Assembly: GCA_031548885.1 (NCBI GenBank)
Contig: JAVBQO010000002.1
Location: 1-64,000 of the forward strand
From: JAVBQO01 sp031548885
Lineage (GTDB): Bacteria; Patescibacteriota; Saccharimonadia; Saccharimonadales; Saccharimonadaceae
Length of the DNA stretch: 64,000 nt
Direction of reading: 5' to 3'
A program made the position numbers and the translations under genes. Within the stretch, counting starts at the first letter, position 1. Each line of letters starts with the position of its first letter. Under the pieces are notes generated by a model that was not told where the DNA came from, did not search any database, and was given only the letters and a program-made list of their open reading frames with translations. Positions 6,499 to 16,690 of this stretch are shown here, piece after piece.

Positions 6499-9342
6499 AT
6501 GCATGTAGTGGGCGGTAATTTTGAATTAAATCGTAAAAAAACTTTTTTTTGCCTCATGCTACTGATAACTGCAACACTTTTGTTTTTGGTGCTTTTTCGT
6601 GCCGCGCCAGCACACGCCGCAACATCTAACGTCAAATACCTGAACGCGTTTCAAATCAAAGCAACATGCGACGGCGGTAACTGCGCCTTTGCAACAAACA
6701 CTCTTGCTTTGTCGGATAGTATGACTTATTCTCGCCGAGGCGACATCTCAAGCACATCAGCTGACAAAATTACTTTTATTGATAATTCTGATCCTGGCGC
6801 AGGCTACGTTGACACGAATGCTAGTTGGTATCGTGAATACACCACAACTTCAGCCGGAGCATCCGTTCCACATTCCGACAAGATTTCTATAGGCAATGAG
6901 AGTGCTTATGCTCTGGTCGGATACAGCGATGACGCCGCATCCACCATAAAGGCTATTAGTGGTGCTTCCTCTGGTGGCACATGGAACAAAGCTACTGGCA
7001 AGCTACCCAACGGATACTCGCAGGTATATGTCAATACAGCAGACGGCGACCAGGGATGCCCGTCAATCATCGCACAATCCTCGTCGGGACAGTGGGGGTT
7101 TATTGCTCCACGCAAAGCTGCCGATGGGAACTATCGAAGTGACGCGGGTTCAACAGAATACCGGGCACTTTTGACAGCAGCAGGAAAGCCAAATATGTAC
7201 GGCGCATGTATGGCTGGCGGAGATATGGACGGAAACAAAAGTCGCCAGCACAACGAGAGCACTCTGGCTACACAATTCGGTGGAGAATCGAGCTACTGGA
7301 GAAACAGCGCGCAGCACGCCAGTAACGCAGGTATGGGCAACATTAGTGGCAACGGTGGCCTTTTCTACATATTTAAGTCCAAGCCGTTTGGTAAAGGCTC
7401 CGATATATTGCTCAAGAATGGCGATATATACGACGATAATACCCAGGAGGGATGCACCGGGCTTGGTGGAGTATGGGATGTAACTAGAAAAGTATGTACA
7501 GGTGCCAACAAAGACACTCCTCAAGAGCCAAACTCAGCAGCAGCAGCCGCTCCAGCAGATAAAACCTGCCAACTCGGAACCCTGGGTTGGATTCTCTGCC
7601 CAGTTCTCGATGGGGTCACTATGGCTGTTGACGCTATTATGGGCTGGCTTGATAGTCAATTGGATTTTCAGTGGCTCAACAACGATGATTCTTTCAAATC
7701 CATCAGATCTGTGTGGAATACTGTTTTGAATGTCGCAAATATTGCTTTTGCGATAGTGTTTTTGATATTGATCTACTCCCAGGCCACTGGTGGCGGTCTG
7801 ACTGCTTATTCTGTACGCAAGATTCTACCTCGTCTTTTGGTTGGGGCGATCCTGGTAAACATATCGTTATACTTTTGTATCGTTTTGGTTGACGCGTCAA
7901 ATATTGTCGGGGCAAGCGTGGGAACGTTCTTCAACAATATGACACAAAGCAGCCTTGGTAACTCGCTGGCAGACTTGGGAGGCGGATCATCGGGAAATTG
8001 GTTTGGTGGTTTCCTGGCTGGCCTAGGCGGGTTGGCGATTGGCATAGCTATTATTGCCACTGGAGCTCTTTCTGCCGTACTTATTGCAATATTTATTGTT
8101 TACTTTTCAATTCTCGCCCGGCAGGTAATATTGATTGTTCTTATTATCATTTCGCCGCTTGCGTTCGTGGCCTGGATTCTCCCGAATACAGATAAGTGGT
8201 TTAAAAAATGGTTGAACTTGTTTATACAAATGCTACTTGTGTATCCATTTATCTTGGGGTTATTTAATGTTGCCAAGTTCTTGTCATCCTTGATACTTTC
8301 GACAACCGCCAGGAATACGGCTGGCGTCGAACAGTTTGGGTGGATACTTGCTGCTATCGCCGTGATTGGTGCACCTGTTATCATGTTACCGAAAATATTT
8401 TCTATGACATCGGGCATGTTGGGAAAACTACAGGGTGCGGGTGGAAAGATCGGCAAAGCTATCGGACTGGGAGCTGCCGGTGGACTGGCTACGAAAGCCG
8501 CAAAGAACTCTACAGTTGCGCGTGGCTTTCGCGAACGGAGATCGCTCAAAGAGGCTGAGAAGCAGAAAGCTTTCTCCCGTAGGGTTGCTGGCTCTCGCTA
8601 CAACCCGATGGCCGTGATGGCTCGTGGTGGTCCAGCAATTACGCCCATGGGTCGTCAAGTCAGACGAGGTCAGGCAGCTCGCGCGGCAGGCGTAGCGCAT
8701 GAGGCAACCCAGAAGGATATCGCTAACGAGCAGATTGTAATTGCTCGCGACATGGAGGCGTACCAACAAAAAGGCGGCGACCAATTTGAATTTCTTGATG
8801 GTCAAATGAAGGAAGCTGTAAGCAAAGGTCAAACATCCAAAGCACGTGCTATCCAGAACCAATACATGTCAATGGGTGGCGCAGGACAAGATAGGCTTGC
8901 TCGTGTTCTGTCGAGCAGAGGCGTGGTGCAATCCTTAAACGATAATCGTGAGCTGAAAGCAAGTGTACAAAGTGACTTGGCAACGACACACTGGGCAAAA
9001 GCCAAAGAAGGACATGCTGCTCTGGCTCAATTTGGAGCTGGCGGTATACACGCCAACATGGCAGATGCCTACAATACAAAAGCATCTGGACGACTCAAGC
9101 CATCAGAAATTGCCTCCAATACGCCCGCTTCCATACGTGCAATGAGCGGTGCTGTTCCGCCAACAACATTCCAAGAGATGATCGCCGATAAGGACATCAT
9201 GGCCAATGTTAATCGAGACCAGCGCGAAATGATTGAGTTTTTGGCTGGCACAGGACCCGACCCATACAGAGATCTAGCTCCCGAAAGTGTGCCTGAAATA
9301 CTACCTAGTTACAATAGGCCAGCTCCGCCCCCACCGGCGTAG
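6499..9342 (+). CDS. VirB6/TrbL-like polytopic channel protein with large secreted N-domain
   Basis: 947 residues. An N-terminal signal segment (about 14-40, ending AHA) exports a Cys-containing, Ser/Gly/Asn-rich domain of about 310 residues. Helices then lie at about 404-427, 442-466, 500-560, 570-600 and 612-640, followed by a 300-residue charged cytoplasmic tail. The polytopic core with the long PLAFVAWILPNTDKWFKKW loop is typical of VirB6/TrbL inner-membrane channel proteins of type IV secretion; the large extracellular head is a lineage feature and might touch the partner cell (inference). Codon use differs from core genes. Followed 33 nt later by the PrgI gene. Confidence 0.75.
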   Translation: MHVVGGNFELNRKKTFFCLMLLITATLLFLVLFRAAPAHAATSNVKYLNAFQIKATCDGGNCAFATNTLALSDSMTYSRRGDISSTSADKITFIDNSDPGAGYVDTNASWYREYTTTSAGASVPHSDKISIGNESAYALVGYSDDAASTIKAISGASSGGTWNKATGKLPNGYSQVYVNTADGDQGCPSIIAQSSSGQWGFIAPRKAADGNYRSDAGSTEYRALLTAAGKPNMYGACMAGGDMDGNKSRQHNESTLATQFGGESSYWRNSAQHASNAGMGNISGNGGLFYIFKSKPFGKGSDILLKNGDIYDDNTQEGCTGLGGVWDVTRKVCTGANKDTPQEPNSAAAAAPADKTCQLGTLGWILCPVLDGVTMAVDAIMGWLDSQLDFQWLNNDDSFKSIRSVWNTVLNVANIAFAIVFLILIYSQATGGGLTAYSVRKILPRLLVGAILVNISLYFCIVLVDASNIVGASVGTFFNNMTQSSLGNSLADLGGGSSGNWFGGFLAGLGGLAIGIAIIATGALSAVLIAIFIVYFSILARQVILIVLIIISPLAFVAWILPNTDKWFKKWLNLFIQMLLVYPFILGLFNVAKFLSSLILSTTARNTAGVEQFGWILAAIAVIGAPVIMLPKIFSMTSGMLGKLQGAGGKIGKAIGLGAAGGLATKAAKNSTVARGFRERRSLKEAEKQKAFSRRVAGSRYNPMAVMARGGPAITPMGRQVRRGQAARAAGVAHEATQKDIANEQIVIARDMEAYQQKGGDQFEFLDGQMKEAVSKGQTSKARAIQNQYMSMGGAGQDRLARVLSSRGVVQSLNDNRELKASVQSDLATTHWAKAKEGHAALAQFGAGGIHANMADAYNTKASGRLKPSEIASNTPASIRAMSGAVPPTTFQEMIADKDIMANVNRDQREMIEFLAGTGPDPYRDLAPESVPEILPSYNRPAPPPPA

Positions 9343-9375
9343 TGAGTAAGATACCCTGAGGAATAAGCAGGAGTC

Positions 9376-10365
9376 ATGGCCACCTACAAAGTCCCCCAAG
9401 ACGTCGAAGCCGAAGACAAACTACTCGGCCCGTTCAGCTTTCGCCAATTCGTCTACCTGATGATTGCGGTCGGCGCGGGTGTGCTGGGATTTTTCTTGGC
9501 GCGGGTTTCGCCGTTTTTGGTCATCATCCCGTTGCCGTTTTTCCTGGCTTTTGGTATCTTGGCGCTGCCGCTGCGCAAGGATCAACCGATGGAAACCTAC
9601 GTCGCGGCCCTGATTCGGTTTTATCTGAAGCCCAACAAACGCTACTGGGATCCGGACGGATCGGCGTCGCTGATCGAAATTACCAATCCCAAAATTGATT
9701 CCGGCCCGCAGTTGAAAGATTTCAGTGGTCAAGAAGCCGCCACGCGCTTGTCATTTCTGTCGCAAGTCGTCGATAGCCAAGGTTGGTCCACGCGCGGCGT
9801 CAACGCGCCAATGGCCGGCACCAGCCTGCAGGACGAAGTCGCCAACGACGCCATGGCCGCACCCGACATTTTGGACAACACCGGCGCCGTTTCGCAAACG
9901 TTTGACCAAATGATCGACCGCTCCGACCAACAGCATCGCCAAGAAGTCATGCAGAACCTGCAGCAAACCATCACAACCAATGCAGCAGTTCCGCAAGCTC
10001 AGCCGCCGCAATCGTACGTTTCGTATCAGCCGCAGCCAGTGCCCGTGCCGCAACCCGTTGCGCCGCCATCGGATTTTTCGCAGCCCGACGCCGACGAGAT
10101 ATCGCCAAACTTCGTGCAGTACAGTCCGTATCCGACAGCAATGCACCAAACTATCATTTCGCCGACCAATGCGGTGCCGCAACCCGCACCAGCGCAACAA
10201 CAATCTTCACAATCTGCGCCCGAACCCGCGACAGAACAGCCTTCGCCTGATATAATTAGACTTGCAAGTAATAATGATTTGTCGGTCGCCACACTCGCCA
10301 AAGAAGCCCAACGTTTGAAAGAGAAAAATGACGAGGACGGCGAAGTGGTGATTTCACTCCGATAA
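9376..10365 (+). CDS. PrgI-family type IV secretion protein with long Pro/Gln tail
   Basis: PrgI proteins are small inner-membrane parts of Gram-positive type IV secretion systems, encoded just before VirB4. Residues 1-100 match the family: TYKVPQDVEAEDKLLGPFS, two helices at about 25-45 and 47-67, then RFYLKPNKRYWDPDG. The remaining ~220 residues are a low-complexity Pro/Gln/Ala-rich extension ending in a short charged helix; typical PrgI proteins are only 100-130 residues. AGGAG lies 3 nt before the ATG. Order PrgI - TraC-like - VirB4 supports the call. Confidence 0.88.
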   Translation: MATYKVPQDVEAEDKLLGPFSFRQFVYLMIAVGAGVLGFFLARVSPFLVIIPLPFFLAFGILALPLRKDQPMETYVAALIRFYLKPNKRYWDPDGSASLIEITNPKIDSGPQLKDFSGQEAATRLSFLSQVVDSQGWSTRGVNAPMAGTSLQDEVANDAMAAPDILDNTGAVSQTFDQMIDRSDQQHRQEVMQNLQQTITTNAAVPQAQPPQSYVSYQPQPVPVPQPVAPPSDFSQPDADEISPNFVQYSPYPTAMHQTIISPTNAVPQPAPAQQQSSQSAPEPATEQPSPDIIRLASNNDLSVATLAKEAQRLKEKNDEDGEVVISLR

Positions 10366-10390
10366 TGATAAAAGGTGGGTAGATTTCTCA

Positions 10391-11224
10391 ATGCAACCGC
10401 AGCAGCCAACGCAAAATCCGCAACAATTCGCACCGGTGCCGCAGCAGCCGGGCGTAGTTTCGGGCGGCGCTACTGACAACACACCGGTCCCAGTCACGCC
10501 GAAAAACCCCAATTCGACTCAGAACTCGCTGTTGATTTCCGAGCTGCGCGACGGCATGGCTGTGATGAGCGACGGCAGTTTTCGCGCTGTGGTGGCGTGT
10601 CAATCGATCAACTTTGATTTGATGAGTTCCCGCGAACGCGACGGGATCGAATATTCGTACCAAAATTTCCTGAATTCGTTGTATTTTCCGGTGCAGATTT
10701 TTGTTCGTTCGCAGCGTGTCGACATCGCGCCGTACATCGACAATCTGGAAAAAATTCGCGTTTCGCAGGACAATATGTTGCTCGGTGTGTTGATGGACGA
10801 TTATATCGGATTTATCGACGCGCTTTCGCAGGAGGCCAATATCATGGACAAAAGCTTTTTCGTTATCGTGCCGTATTTCACTGGCGGCGATATCAATAGC
10901 GCGGTCAATAACAGCAAAAACTTACTTTCCAATCTGTTTTCGCCGCAAAAACAAATGCACATCAAAATCAATTCTGACATTTACGAAAAAGCCAAAGACG
11001 AAATCGAAAACCGCGTCAACGCCGTTGTTGACGGTTTGTCACAGGTCGGCGTACGCGCCGTGCGATTAGACACCAAGGAACTAGGCGAATTGTACTACAA
11101 CATCTACAACCCCGACACCGCTGTGCGCGAACCGATGGGCGATTTTCGCAATTTCACCGGCACGTTTGTTGAAAAAGGCGACGGCCAAGCGCCGCTACCG
11201 AACTTATCCGGAGGGCCACAATAA
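10391..11224 (+). CDS. TraC/VirB4 N-terminal-domain-like protein
   Basis: 277 residues: about 45 residues of Pro/Gln-rich sequence, then a domain resembling the N-terminal region of TraC/VirB4 ATPases (LRDGMAVMSDGSFRAVVA, SREROD-type region SSRERDGIEYSYQNFLNSL, FPVQIFVRSQRVD). There is no Walker motif, so it is not an ATPase by itself; it probably pairs with VirB4. Its stop overlaps the VirB4 start by one nucleotide (TAATG), which indicates coupled translation. Confidence 0.8.
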   Translation: MQPQQPTQNPQQFAPVPQQPGVVSGGATDNTPVPVTPKNPNSTQNSLLISELRDGMAVMSDGSFRAVVACQSINFDLMSSRERDGIEYSYQNFLNSLYFPVQIFVRSQRVDIAPYIDNLEKIRVSQDNMLLGVLMDDYIGFIDALSQEANIMDKSFFVIVPYFTGGDINSAVNNSKNLLSNLFSPQKQMHIKINSDIYEKAKDEIENRVNAVVDGLSQVGVRAVRLDTKELGELYYNIYNPDTAVREPMGDFRNFTGTFVEKGDGQAPLPNLSGGPQ

Positions 11225-13071
11225 TGGCATTTGGCAAAAAGAAATCCGACGCTGTCGACATCGCACAGCAACAACGCGCCCGCGAACAGGCCGAAGTCGA
11301 ACAGGAATTTCTAAAAGGTATCACGACGCTACGCGATTTGATCGCGCCATCAAGTCTTGACATTCACTCATCATATTTTCGCATCGGCACCAAATACGGA
11401 CGCACGCTGTACGTCTACGGTTATCCGCGCCAGATTTATACCGGTTGGTTGTCGGCGATCATCAATATGGATGAGGTTTTGGATCTTTCCATGTTTATTT
11501 ATCCGGTTGAATCGCAGGTTGTTTTGAACAATTTGCGAAAAAAAGTCACGCAGATTCAGGCCTCGATGCAGGTCAACGCCGAACATGGCAAAGTCCGCGA
11601 CCCAGGGCTAGAAGCCGCGCTGTCCGACGCCGAGGAACTGCGCGACCAATTGCAGGTCGGCTCGCAACGGTTTTTCCGCTATGGTTTGTACATCACGTTT
11701 TATGCCGATTCGTTGGACGAATTGTCGTTCGTCCAGCACAAAATCGAAACGATTTTTGGTCAACAATTAGTTTTGACGAAAACCGCTTCATCGCAGCAGG
11801 AACAAGGTTTGAATTCGACTGTGCCGCAATTTACCGACCAATTGCAAATCCGCCGCAACATGAACACCGGCGCGATTTCGACGTCGTTTCCGTTCACGTC
11901 GGCTGATCTGACCCAAGAAAAGGGAATTTTGTACGGCATCAACATGCATAACAACGGTCTGGTTATTTTCGACCGGTTCAGCCTAGAAAACGCCAACATG
12001 GTGGTTTTCGCCAAGTCCGGTGCTGGTAAATCGTTCACCGTGAAACTCGAGGCGCTGCGCACCATGATGTTGGGATCAGACGTTATCATCATCGACCCGG
12101 AAAACGAATATCAGAAACTTTGCGAAGCGGTTGGCGGATCGTATATTCACCTCAGTTTGAATTCCGACACGCGAATTAACCCATTCGATTTGCCACGCGT
12201 GATCGACAGCGACGACGCGGCGGATGACGCGCTGCGGGCGAATTTGGTAACGCTGCACGGATTGCTACGATTGATGCTCGGCGGCTCGCAGATAACCGCC
12301 AGTGGCGACGTTGTAGCCGCACTTTCTCCCAGCGAAGAAGCCGATCTGGACCAAGCCTTGATCGATACTTATGCGCGCGTTGGTATCACATCGGATCCGC
12401 TGACACACAATTCGCCGCCGCCAACAATCTCCGATCTGTACGAAACATTGCTGCACATGGGCGGCAACGGCCCGCAACTGGCGCAGCGACTGCGAAAATA
12501 CACGACTGGTACGTTCGCGGGAATCTTTTCGCAACAATCCAACGTTGCGATCAATAACAATATGGTGGTTTTTAACATTCGCGACCTCGAGGACGAATTG
12601 CGGCCGGTCGCTATGTATATCGTCCTCAGCCACATCTGGAACAAAGTCCGCACTGAACAGAAGAAACGCATGTTGATCGTCGACGAGGCCTGGCAACTGA
12701 TGAAATATGACGATTCGGCCAATTTCCTATTCAGTTTGGCCAAACGAGCGCGAAAATATTATCTAGGACTAACGACGATCACGCAGGACGTCGAAGATTT
12801 CATGTCGTCGAAGATGGGTCGCGCCATCGTGGCCAACGCCTCGATGCAGATTTTGTTGAAACAATCGCCGAGCGCTGTCGACGTTTTGGGCGAAGTTTTC
12901 AAATTGACCGAAGAAGAACGCAAACGCCTCGCGAACTTCCCGGTCGGCCAAGGACTGTTTTTCGCAGGCCAGAACCACGTCCACATTCAGATCATCGCCA
13001 GCCAAACCGAACAATCGTTGATTGATACGCGGCCGATTGCGCAACAAGCACCGCCGCTGGGACAACAATAA
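11224..13071 (+). CDS. virB4: VirB4/TraC-family secretion ATPase
   Basis: Hexameric ATPase that powers pilus assembly and substrate transfer in type IV secretion. 615 residues: N-terminal VirB4 domain (about 20-240, with TLYVYGYPRQIYTGW), Walker A KSGAGKSFT at about 261-270, IIIDPENEY following, Walker B LIVDEAW at about 481-488, and the RKYYLGLTTITQDVEDF segment and C-terminal SQTEQSL typical of the family. Full-length for the compact Gram-positive form. This is the best-conserved gene of the cluster and anchors its annotation. Confidence 0.95.
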   Translation: MAFGKKKSDAVDIAQQQRAREQAEVEQEFLKGITTLRDLIAPSSLDIHSSYFRIGTKYGRTLYVYGYPRQIYTGWLSAIINMDEVLDLSMFIYPVESQVVLNNLRKKVTQIQASMQVNAEHGKVRDPGLEAALSDAEELRDQLQVGSQRFFRYGLYITFYADSLDELSFVQHKIETIFGQQLVLTKTASSQQEQGLNSTVPQFTDQLQIRRNMNTGAISTSFPFTSADLTQEKGILYGINMHNNGLVIFDRFSLENANMVVFAKSGAGKSFTVKLEALRTMMLGSDVIIIDPENEYQKLCEAVGGSYIHLSLNSDTRINPFDLPRVIDSDDAADDALRANLVTLHGLLRLMLGGSQITASGDVVAALSPSEEADLDQALIDTYARVGITSDPLTHNSPPPTISDLYETLLHMGGNGPQLAQRLRKYTTGTFAGIFSQQSNVAINNNMVVFNIRDLEDELRPVAMYIVLSHIWNKVRTEQKKRMLIVDEAWQLMKYDDSANFLFSLAKRARKYYLGLTTITQDVEDFMSSKMGRAIVANASMQILLKQSPSAVDVLGEVFKLTEEERKRLANFPVGQGLFFAGQNHVHIQIIASQTEQSLIDTRPIAQQAPPLGQQ

Positions 13072-13089
13072 CGTGATAGAGTTGGATCA

Positions 13090-16059
13090 ATGGCAGTTGG
13101 ACTGAAGAATAGACCGGACGAGAGCACCGATTATAATCCTAGTCGGCAGAATGTTGGTGATCGTGATTTTAACGATATCATTGATAATAGCTATAGCCAG
13201 CCAGCAATCAAGGATGAAGATCGCAACACTAGGCAAGGTGACGGCTGGGATTCTTCATCTTTTTTGAGTGATGCGGAAAAAAATCCAGAGAGCAATTCGA
13301 ACGGCGATTCTGTTTCCAGGCAAGAAAGTAGCCCTCCGAAAAACTCATTCTACAGTCAGGATAGTAATAAAACATCCGAAAAGCAAAAAAATAAATGGGG
13401 TCTGAAAAACCTAAATGGCAAGCAAAAAGGCGGAATAATCGGAATCGTGGCAGCATTGCTGTTGGGTGGCGGAGGAATATTCGGACTTGGGGCGTTGCCG
13501 GGATTGACACTGGTCAATTTCAAAGAAGTCCTATCGAGTAAATACGGTTCAAATATTGATACAATTCTCAGCAATAGGTCGGACAAAATCTGGGTTAAAA
13601 AACTAACCAGCTCTGCTCAAAAAGGCATTCCTATCGGCAAAACATGCCAAAACATCAGAGCAATGTGCAAATTTGACGGCTTGAGCGACAAGGATATTCA
13701 AAAGTTCAAAGAGCGCGGCGGCATCGAATTCGAAACAACCGGCGAAAAAACCAGAACCGGAAAAAACCGAATATCAGCTATCATCTACCGCGGCGAAAAA
13801 ATGGACGCGGCGACATTTGCGCGGCGACTCAAAACCGATCCGGGATTGGCGAAATCCGTCAACGCGACTTTTAAAAGTCGTTTTTCGATATGGTCAAACA
13901 AACAATTTAAAAAATTGGCTGCTAAAGTCAAAATATCCAAAAGCAAACAATCATCGGCAGAAAAAAACAAAGAGAAGGTTATGGAGTCGATCAAGGAAGG
14001 CAACAAAGGCAATACTGAATCGAAATACAACACCAGCAAAGCCGCTGCGGAAGAGGGTAAAGAGTTATCGAATGCTGAGAAAAAAGCTAATCAATTACTG
14101 GACGAAATGGGTGGCGGCGACAACTTGACACGCGACACCGTGACAAGTATTTCAAAAAACGTTACACAGAACATCGGCAAAACTATCATGATAACCGGCG
14201 CTATTGATTCTGCTTGCACAGCTTTGAATATCCTGTCTGCAGTTGGCTACGCATCGAAAATAATCGGTCAGGAACAACTCATCCGGTTTGCGTTCCAGTT
14301 CATGAACACAGCAGATGCTGTCAAGGCCGGCGAAGCAACTCCGGAAGCTATGGAGGTGTGGGGAAGTATGTTGACTCAAAAGTCTGTCGACGACGGCCGG
14401 ACGGCGTTTGACTCTTACGGTTATCAATATATGGCATATGACAAACTTGGGAACATTGATGATGCGGCTGAATTCAAAAGTGGCGGCGGGTTAACCGGAA
14501 CGTTACTGGATATTAGAAGTAATATCAGCAACGCAGTTGGCGGTGTAGATCAAGGCGTATGTAATTTCATCCAAAATCCGTTTGTACGAGTTGGCTCTGG
14601 TATTGTTGGGATTTTGGCGTCAATATTTACTGCAGGTGGAACTACGGTTGCCCAAGTTGCAGGAAGTTTTGCTTTGTCGATGGCTTTTTCTGCAGCACAG
14701 GCGTTCGCGATACCGTTGCTTTCTGATTTGGTTGCTGGTAATTTAATCAACGATGATGTGATGGCTGATGGAAACCGCGTGGGCAACGCACTGGTATCGG
14801 GGGGAGGAGCAACTTTTAGTCAAAACGCTGGCTATCAAGCACTGCAGCCGTTAACCGTCGACCAAGCTATGGCATTCAAAAATGGACCTGCGCAGGAATA
14901 CTTGGCAATGAAAAAAAAGATTGAACGAGCGGACGCCAGCCCATTTGACATCTACAATCCGTACACAGCCACTGGCAGTATTGCGATGAAATTAACGACG
15001 TATACCACAGGATCCGCAACATCGGTTGTTGGGAAAGTCATTAGTTTGGGCGCTAGTAGCTTACTAAACCCTTTGAAATATATAACGGGTACAAATGTAT
15101 CTGCGGCAGACGAGCGCGAATACAAACTGTGCCCCGACGAAGAGTATAAGGAGTTGAATCTGGCAACCGATCCATTTTGCAATGTCGTGTACGGGTTGTC
15201 GCCAGATTTACTTGCGATGGATCCCGACCAAGTTCGTATGGAAATGATTGACGGTGGCTACGTCGACAGCGAAACTGGCGAACCAATTGGGCGATATGAA
15301 GAATTTTTGAACACATGTGTTGATTCTGCGGCACCATTCGGGGATTTCAGTAACGAAGAAACTGGCGACTCGATGAAACCTAAAAAATGTATGCCTGGCA
15401 AAGGAAGTCCAAAATATCCGGAAATTTTCTGGGTCTACGCAATCGATGATATTATCGGCGACAGCCAGGATTGTTTGGTGGGCGACGAAGCATCTAGTTG
15501 TACAGATGATAGCGGCGAAGGTGATTCGGTTGTATCTGATGACCAAGAAGCTGGTTCGCCAGATAACGTTCGGCCGCTCAATGTCGGCTGGACGCTCAAG
15601 CCAAACACAAACTATTCAAACATTCCGTGTGCCGCTGGCACAACCGAAACTCGCACATACACTCATCCATTGCACAAATACGCCATAAAACTCTGTAAGC
15701 CAGCCGGGCAAAGCCAAGAAGTTGCATCAATAATTTCGCAAAATGTGGTCAATATGTTTAATGATGCGAAATCAGCCAATGTTACGTTGCGAATCGCGAG
15801 CGGGTTTCGGTCATACGAGGAGCAGCAGGCTGTCAGAGCCAGCAAAGGGGGAATCGCCGCGCCCCCTGGAGTATCCCAGCATGAACGCGGCCTAGCAATA
15901 GACCTGAACACTAATTGTGGCAAAAGTCCATCAGGGTGTCGTAGCAGTCGATCGTCAGCGGTGTTTAACTGGCTTGACGCAAATGCTAGCAAATACGGTT
16001 TTCACGTTCTAGAAAAAAATAACCCCGAGGCCTGGCACTGGTCAACGAGTGGGTATTGA
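13090..16059 (+). CDS. Large membrane protein with C-terminal VanY-type (M15B) peptidase domain
   Basis: 989 residues. The first ~110 are charged and hydrophilic, a helix lies at 114-143, a long charged helical region follows, then hydrophobic segments around 365-400 and 498-550. The final ~130 residues carry the D-alanyl-D-alanine carboxypeptidase/VanY signature: SGFRSYEEQ at about 903, QHERGLAID at about 929-937 (zinc His and Asp), and EAWHW at 979-983 (catalytic Glu, zinc His). It probably trims peptidoglycan peptides where the secretion channel crosses the wall. The fusion of a cell-wall peptidase to a ~850-residue membrane module is unusual. Few TTCGCAA motifs and AT-rich codons compared with VirB4. 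Confidence 0.8.
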   Translation: MAVGLKNRPDESTDYNPSRQNVGDRDFNDIIDNSYSQPAIKDEDRNTRQGDGWDSSSFLSDAEKNPESNSNGDSVSRQESSPPKNSFYSQDSNKTSEKQKNKWGLKNLNGKQKGGIIGIVAALLLGGGGIFGLGALPGLTLVNFKEVLSSKYGSNIDTILSNRSDKIWVKKLTSSAQKGIPIGKTCQNIRAMCKFDGLSDKDIQKFKERGGIEFETTGEKTRTGKNRISAIIYRGEKMDAATFARRLKTDPGLAKSVNATFKSRFSIWSNKQFKKLAAKVKISKSKQSSAEKNKEKVMESIKEGNKGNTESKYNTSKAAAEEGKELSNAEKKANQLLDEMGGGDNLTRDTVTSISKNVTQNIGKTIMITGAIDSACTALNILSAVGYASKIIGQEQLIRFAFQFMNTADAVKAGEATPEAMEVWGSMLTQKSVDDGRTAFDSYGYQYMAYDKLGNIDDAAEFKSGGGLTGTLLDIRSNISNAVGGVDQGVCNFIQNPFVRVGSGIVGILASIFTAGGTTVAQVAGSFALSMAFSAAQAFAIPLLSDLVAGNLINDDVMADGNRVGNALVSGGGATFSQNAGYQALQPLTVDQAMAFKNGPAQEYLAMKKKIERADASPFDIYNPYTATGSIAMKLTTYTTGSATSVVGKVISLGASSLLNPLKYITGTNVSAADEREYKLCPDEEYKELNLATDPFCNVVYGLSPDLLAMDPDQVRMEMIDGGYVDSETGEPIGRYEEFLNTCVDSAAPFGDFSNEETGDSMKPKKCMPGKGSPKYPEIFWVYAIDDIIGDSQDCLVGDEASSCTDDSGEGDSVVSDDQEAGSPDNVRPLNVGWTLKPNTNYSNIPCAAGTTETRTYTHPLHKYAIKLCKPAGQSQEVASIISQNVVNMFNDAKSANVTLRIASGFRSYEEQQAVRASKGGIAAPPGVSQHERGLAIDLNTNCGKSPSGCRSSRSSAVFNWLDANASKYGFHVLEKNNPEAWHWSTSGY

Positions 16060-16060
16060 T

Positions 16061-16690
16061 ATGAGAAAAATAAGCAATCGTAGCAAAATTGTCATCGCCG
16101 CAGTTGTTTTCATGATCGTATTCGTTGGTCTGGCAACGTTTTTTAGCACGCGCCAAAAAACTGTCGATGAGCCGCCAGCCGAAACCCCAGAAACAACCGT
16201 GTCGCAAACTGAGGACGTGATCGATGAAAACACTCCCACCAAAGAATCGGTGGAGTACGCCAATGTTGAAATGAACGATTTTGCCGATTCGGAAGCAGGG
16301 CAGTTGACAGAACAATACAGCGGTGTTGCGGGTAACGCAGTTGTGGAGTTTTTGAACCAAAGTCTGATCGAATCAGCCACCGCTCGAAAAACTCGGCTAC
16401 AAGCCGTATTCGCCACAGATAGCCCGGTACCAAACTATACCGCCAGCAACGTCAACGCTTCATCGCAACCGGTTATCATGTCTAGCGCCGCCAGTATTTC
16501 CAACGACGGAGTAATATTCAACGATTACGACGGAACCAATTTGTCGTTTCTAGTTTTCGCATCCGTATCGCTCACAAATAGCGGTGGAGATGCTGCGAAT
16601 CGGGTAAAATACCAAGATCAAGGTTGGGAAATAGTATTCACAAGGAGCGATAGTGATTGGGTTCCATATGATATCAAGAGGTACAACTGA
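16061..16690 (+). CDS. Single-pass exported protein, VirB8-like topology
   Basis: 209 residues with a short basic N-terminus, one helix at about 9-29, a Pro/Glu/Thr-rich linker to about 75, and a C-terminal domain of about 130 residues ending WVPYDIKRYN. The topology, length and placement resemble VirB8/TcpC scaffold proteins with an NTF2-like domain, but I see no diagnostic motif, so this is inference. Start at 16061, one base after the previous stop; the upstream GTG at 16049 would add four residues inside the previous gene. Confidence 0.6.
   Translation: MRKISNRSKIVIAAVVFMIVFVGLATFFSTRQKTVDEPPAETPETTVSQTEDVIDENTPTKESVEYANVEMNDFADSEAGQLTEQYSGVAGNAVVEFLNQSLIESATARKTRLQAVFATDSPVPNYTASNVNASSQPVIMSSAASISNDGVIFNDYDGTNLSFLVFASVSLTNSGGDAANRVKYQDQGWEIVFTRSDSDWVPYDIKRYN

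Noticed and set aside
8428..8862. Minus-strand ORF of 144 codons inside the VirB6-like gene
   Set aside because: It is a shadow of the plus-strand gene with no family resemblance or ribosome site.
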